DNA of 64,000 nucleotides, taken from the NCBI RefSeq assembly GCF_001425745.1, contig NZ_LMDF01000007.1:372899-436898 (forward strand). The letters are read 5' to 3'. The notes beneath the pieces are model-generated. The model made no database searches. It worked only from the letters and a program-made list of their open reading frames with translations, and was not told where the DNA came from. Made by a program: the position numbers and the translations under genes. Positions 63,029 to 64,000 of the stretch are shown one piece after another. The DNA is from Caulobacter sp. Root343. GTDB lineage: Bacteria > Pseudomonadota > Alphaproteobacteria > Caulobacterales > Caulobacteraceae. Position 1 is the first letter of the stretch, and each line of letters opens with the position of its first letter.

Positions 63029-64000
63029 TCACTCCGCCCAGTACGCCACGTGGATGTGCATGTGACCGATGTCCTTGCCCAGGAAGATCAGATTGCCCTG
63101 GGGGCCGATCTGCACGTGGTTGGGGATGTCGTCGCGGGCGCAGGTGACGGTCTCACCGTAGCGGGTGTCGGTCAGACGCACGGTGTCGGGCACGCCCTCG
63201 GCCGGCATCAGGGGCGTGACGCCGTTGACGGTCAGGATGCCGAACTGGCGCCACTTGGCCGGCTTGACCTGCTTGCCGTTCCAGTTTTCGCCGAGGCGGG
63301 CGCTGGCGATGTGCTGCACCGGAATGTCGCTGATGCCGAACAGGTTGTCGCGCCGCCACTGCTGATAGAACCAGCTGTCGACGCTGCCGGCCGAGCAGAA
63401 GTTCTCGCTGACGATGTTGGGCCAGCTGTCGCGGATGGCGGTGGCGCGGGCGTTGAACAGCTGGAAATAGCCGTTCGGCTCGAAATTGGTCTTCTCGTTG
63501 TCCTTGCCCTCGACCTTCTGGCTGTCGATCCGGCCCGTGAAATACAGGCAGCCGGGGTTCCAGGAGTGGGACATGAAGAGCTCGTAGAAGCCCTCGTGCA
63601 TGACGATGTCGGCGTCGGTGAAGACGATCCAGTCGGCGTCCTTGAGCGTCTTCAGGCCGTCATTGAGCATCTTGCCCTTGTTGAAGGCCTGGTCGTCGTC
63701 GAAGCAGCGGTCCGAGATCACCAGGGTCGCGCCGTTCTCCTTGACGACGTCCTGGGTGACGGTGTCGTCGCTGGAGGTGACGACGATGATCTCGTCGAAC
63801 TCGCGCATGTTGCGGGGCAGGGTCTGGGCCAGGTCGTCGCCGTAGCCGACCGAGGTCAGGATGCAGACCAGCTTGCGCGGCTTGGTCGAGGTGTGGCCGA
63901 TGCCGACGCGACGGCCCGAGCTGGCCTCGCCGACATAGTTGTCGCGCGTCTCGACCTGGCGCTTCTGCATGTGGATGGCGGGGTCGAACATCTCGTAGGC
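63029..64000 (-). CDS. Glycosyltransferase (GT-A fold), N-terminus beyond the window
   Basis: The frame is open through the right edge, so the gene is partial; the visible part is at least 323 residues. Features are KLVCILTSVGYGDDLAQTLPRN, EFDEIIVVTSSDDTVTQDVV, and the GT-A-type acidic motif DWIVFTDADIVMHEGFYELFM (DxD-like DAD). GYFQLFNARATAIRDSWPNI and SAGSVDSWFYQQW follow. The C-terminal MHIHVAYWAE is unusual. The donor and acceptor are not deducible. An in-frame ATG at 63991 is unlikely to be the true start because the frame continues upstream. Confidence 0.75.
   Translation of the reverse strand, partial: AYEMFDPAIHMQKRQVETRDNYVGEASSGRRVGIGHTSTKPRKLVCILTSVGYGDDLAQTLPRNMREFDEIIVVTSSDDTVTQDVVKENGATLVISDRCFDDDQAFNKGKMLNDGLKTLKDADWIVFTDADIVMHEGFYELFMSHSWNPGCLYFTGRIDSQKVEGKDNEKTNFEPNGYFQLFNARATAIRDSWPNIVSENFCSAGSVDSWFYQQWRRDNLFGISDIPVQHIASARLGENWNGKQVKPAKWRQFGILTVNGVTPLMPAEGVPDTVRLTDTRYGETVTCARDDIPNHVQIGPQGNLIFLGKDIGHMHIHVAYWAE

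Overview
The window is high-GC alphaproteobacterial chromosome, almost certainly from a Caulobacter species. The evidence is the gene content and order: RNase E, AmiC, a class A PBP, RF2, the bactofilin BacA with an M23 peptidase, the iscR-suf cluster, a DgcB-type diguanylate cyclase and RhlE. Alphaproteobacterial markers agree: a GTTC-N7-GTTC SOS box, GCTANAWC-like -10 elements, and an NDUFA12 / DUF2155 / aat block. There is no rRNA, tRNA, CRISPR array, intact insertion sequence or prophage. This is mostly core chromosome with a few lineage-specific insertions.

Layout. 1-13.7 kb: the tail of a PEP mutase/isocitrate lyase-family gene; lexA with its SOS box; a methyltransferase; a type I signal peptidase; trpC, trpD and trpG; a small membrane protein on the opposite strand; trpE coupled to ppiD; tpiA; aspS; and two exported pentapeptide-repeat paralogues. 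13.7-16.5 kb: a 907-aa protein that looks like a class II (B12-dependent) ribonucleotide reductase which has lost its catalytic motifs. 16.7-24.1 kb: NDUFA12, DUF2155, the aroQ-accB-accC-aat operon, thiSG, a DsbA-like lipoprotein and an M48/TPR protease. 24.2-33.2 kb: rne, amiC, a class A PBP, prfB with its programmed +1 frameshift, and an HTH/VOC gene pair around a perfect palindrome. 33.2-40.5 kb: bacA and its M23 partner, bcp, tyrS, anmK, a type II NADH dehydrogenase and an alpha/beta hydrolase.

40.6-48.4 kb is a single tightly coupled Fe-S cluster assembly operon: iscR, a cysteine desulfurase, sufB, an unknown gene, sufC, sufD, sufS, sufT, sufA and two small tail genes. Most junctions have overlapping stop and start codons, and a good promoter with an IscR-like half site precedes it. 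48.4-64 kb: an acyltransferase with a TetR regulator, a family 9 glycosyltransferase operon, an enoyl-CoA hydratase, the diguanylate cyclase, a family 61 glycosyltransferase, an aa3 oxidase subunit IV-like protein, rhlE, a methyltransferase, sdhE, mfd, a 51-aa protein, a degenerate noncoding stretch, and a glycosyltransferase running off the end.

Three families of intergenic inverted-repeat elements occur. One appears to have supplied the last codons and stop of a gene. The items most worth following up are the RNR-derived protein, the unknown gene inside the suf operon, the HTH/VOC palindrome pair, the paired Cys-capped pentapeptide proteins, and the apparent lack of an I-site in the diguanylate cyclase.
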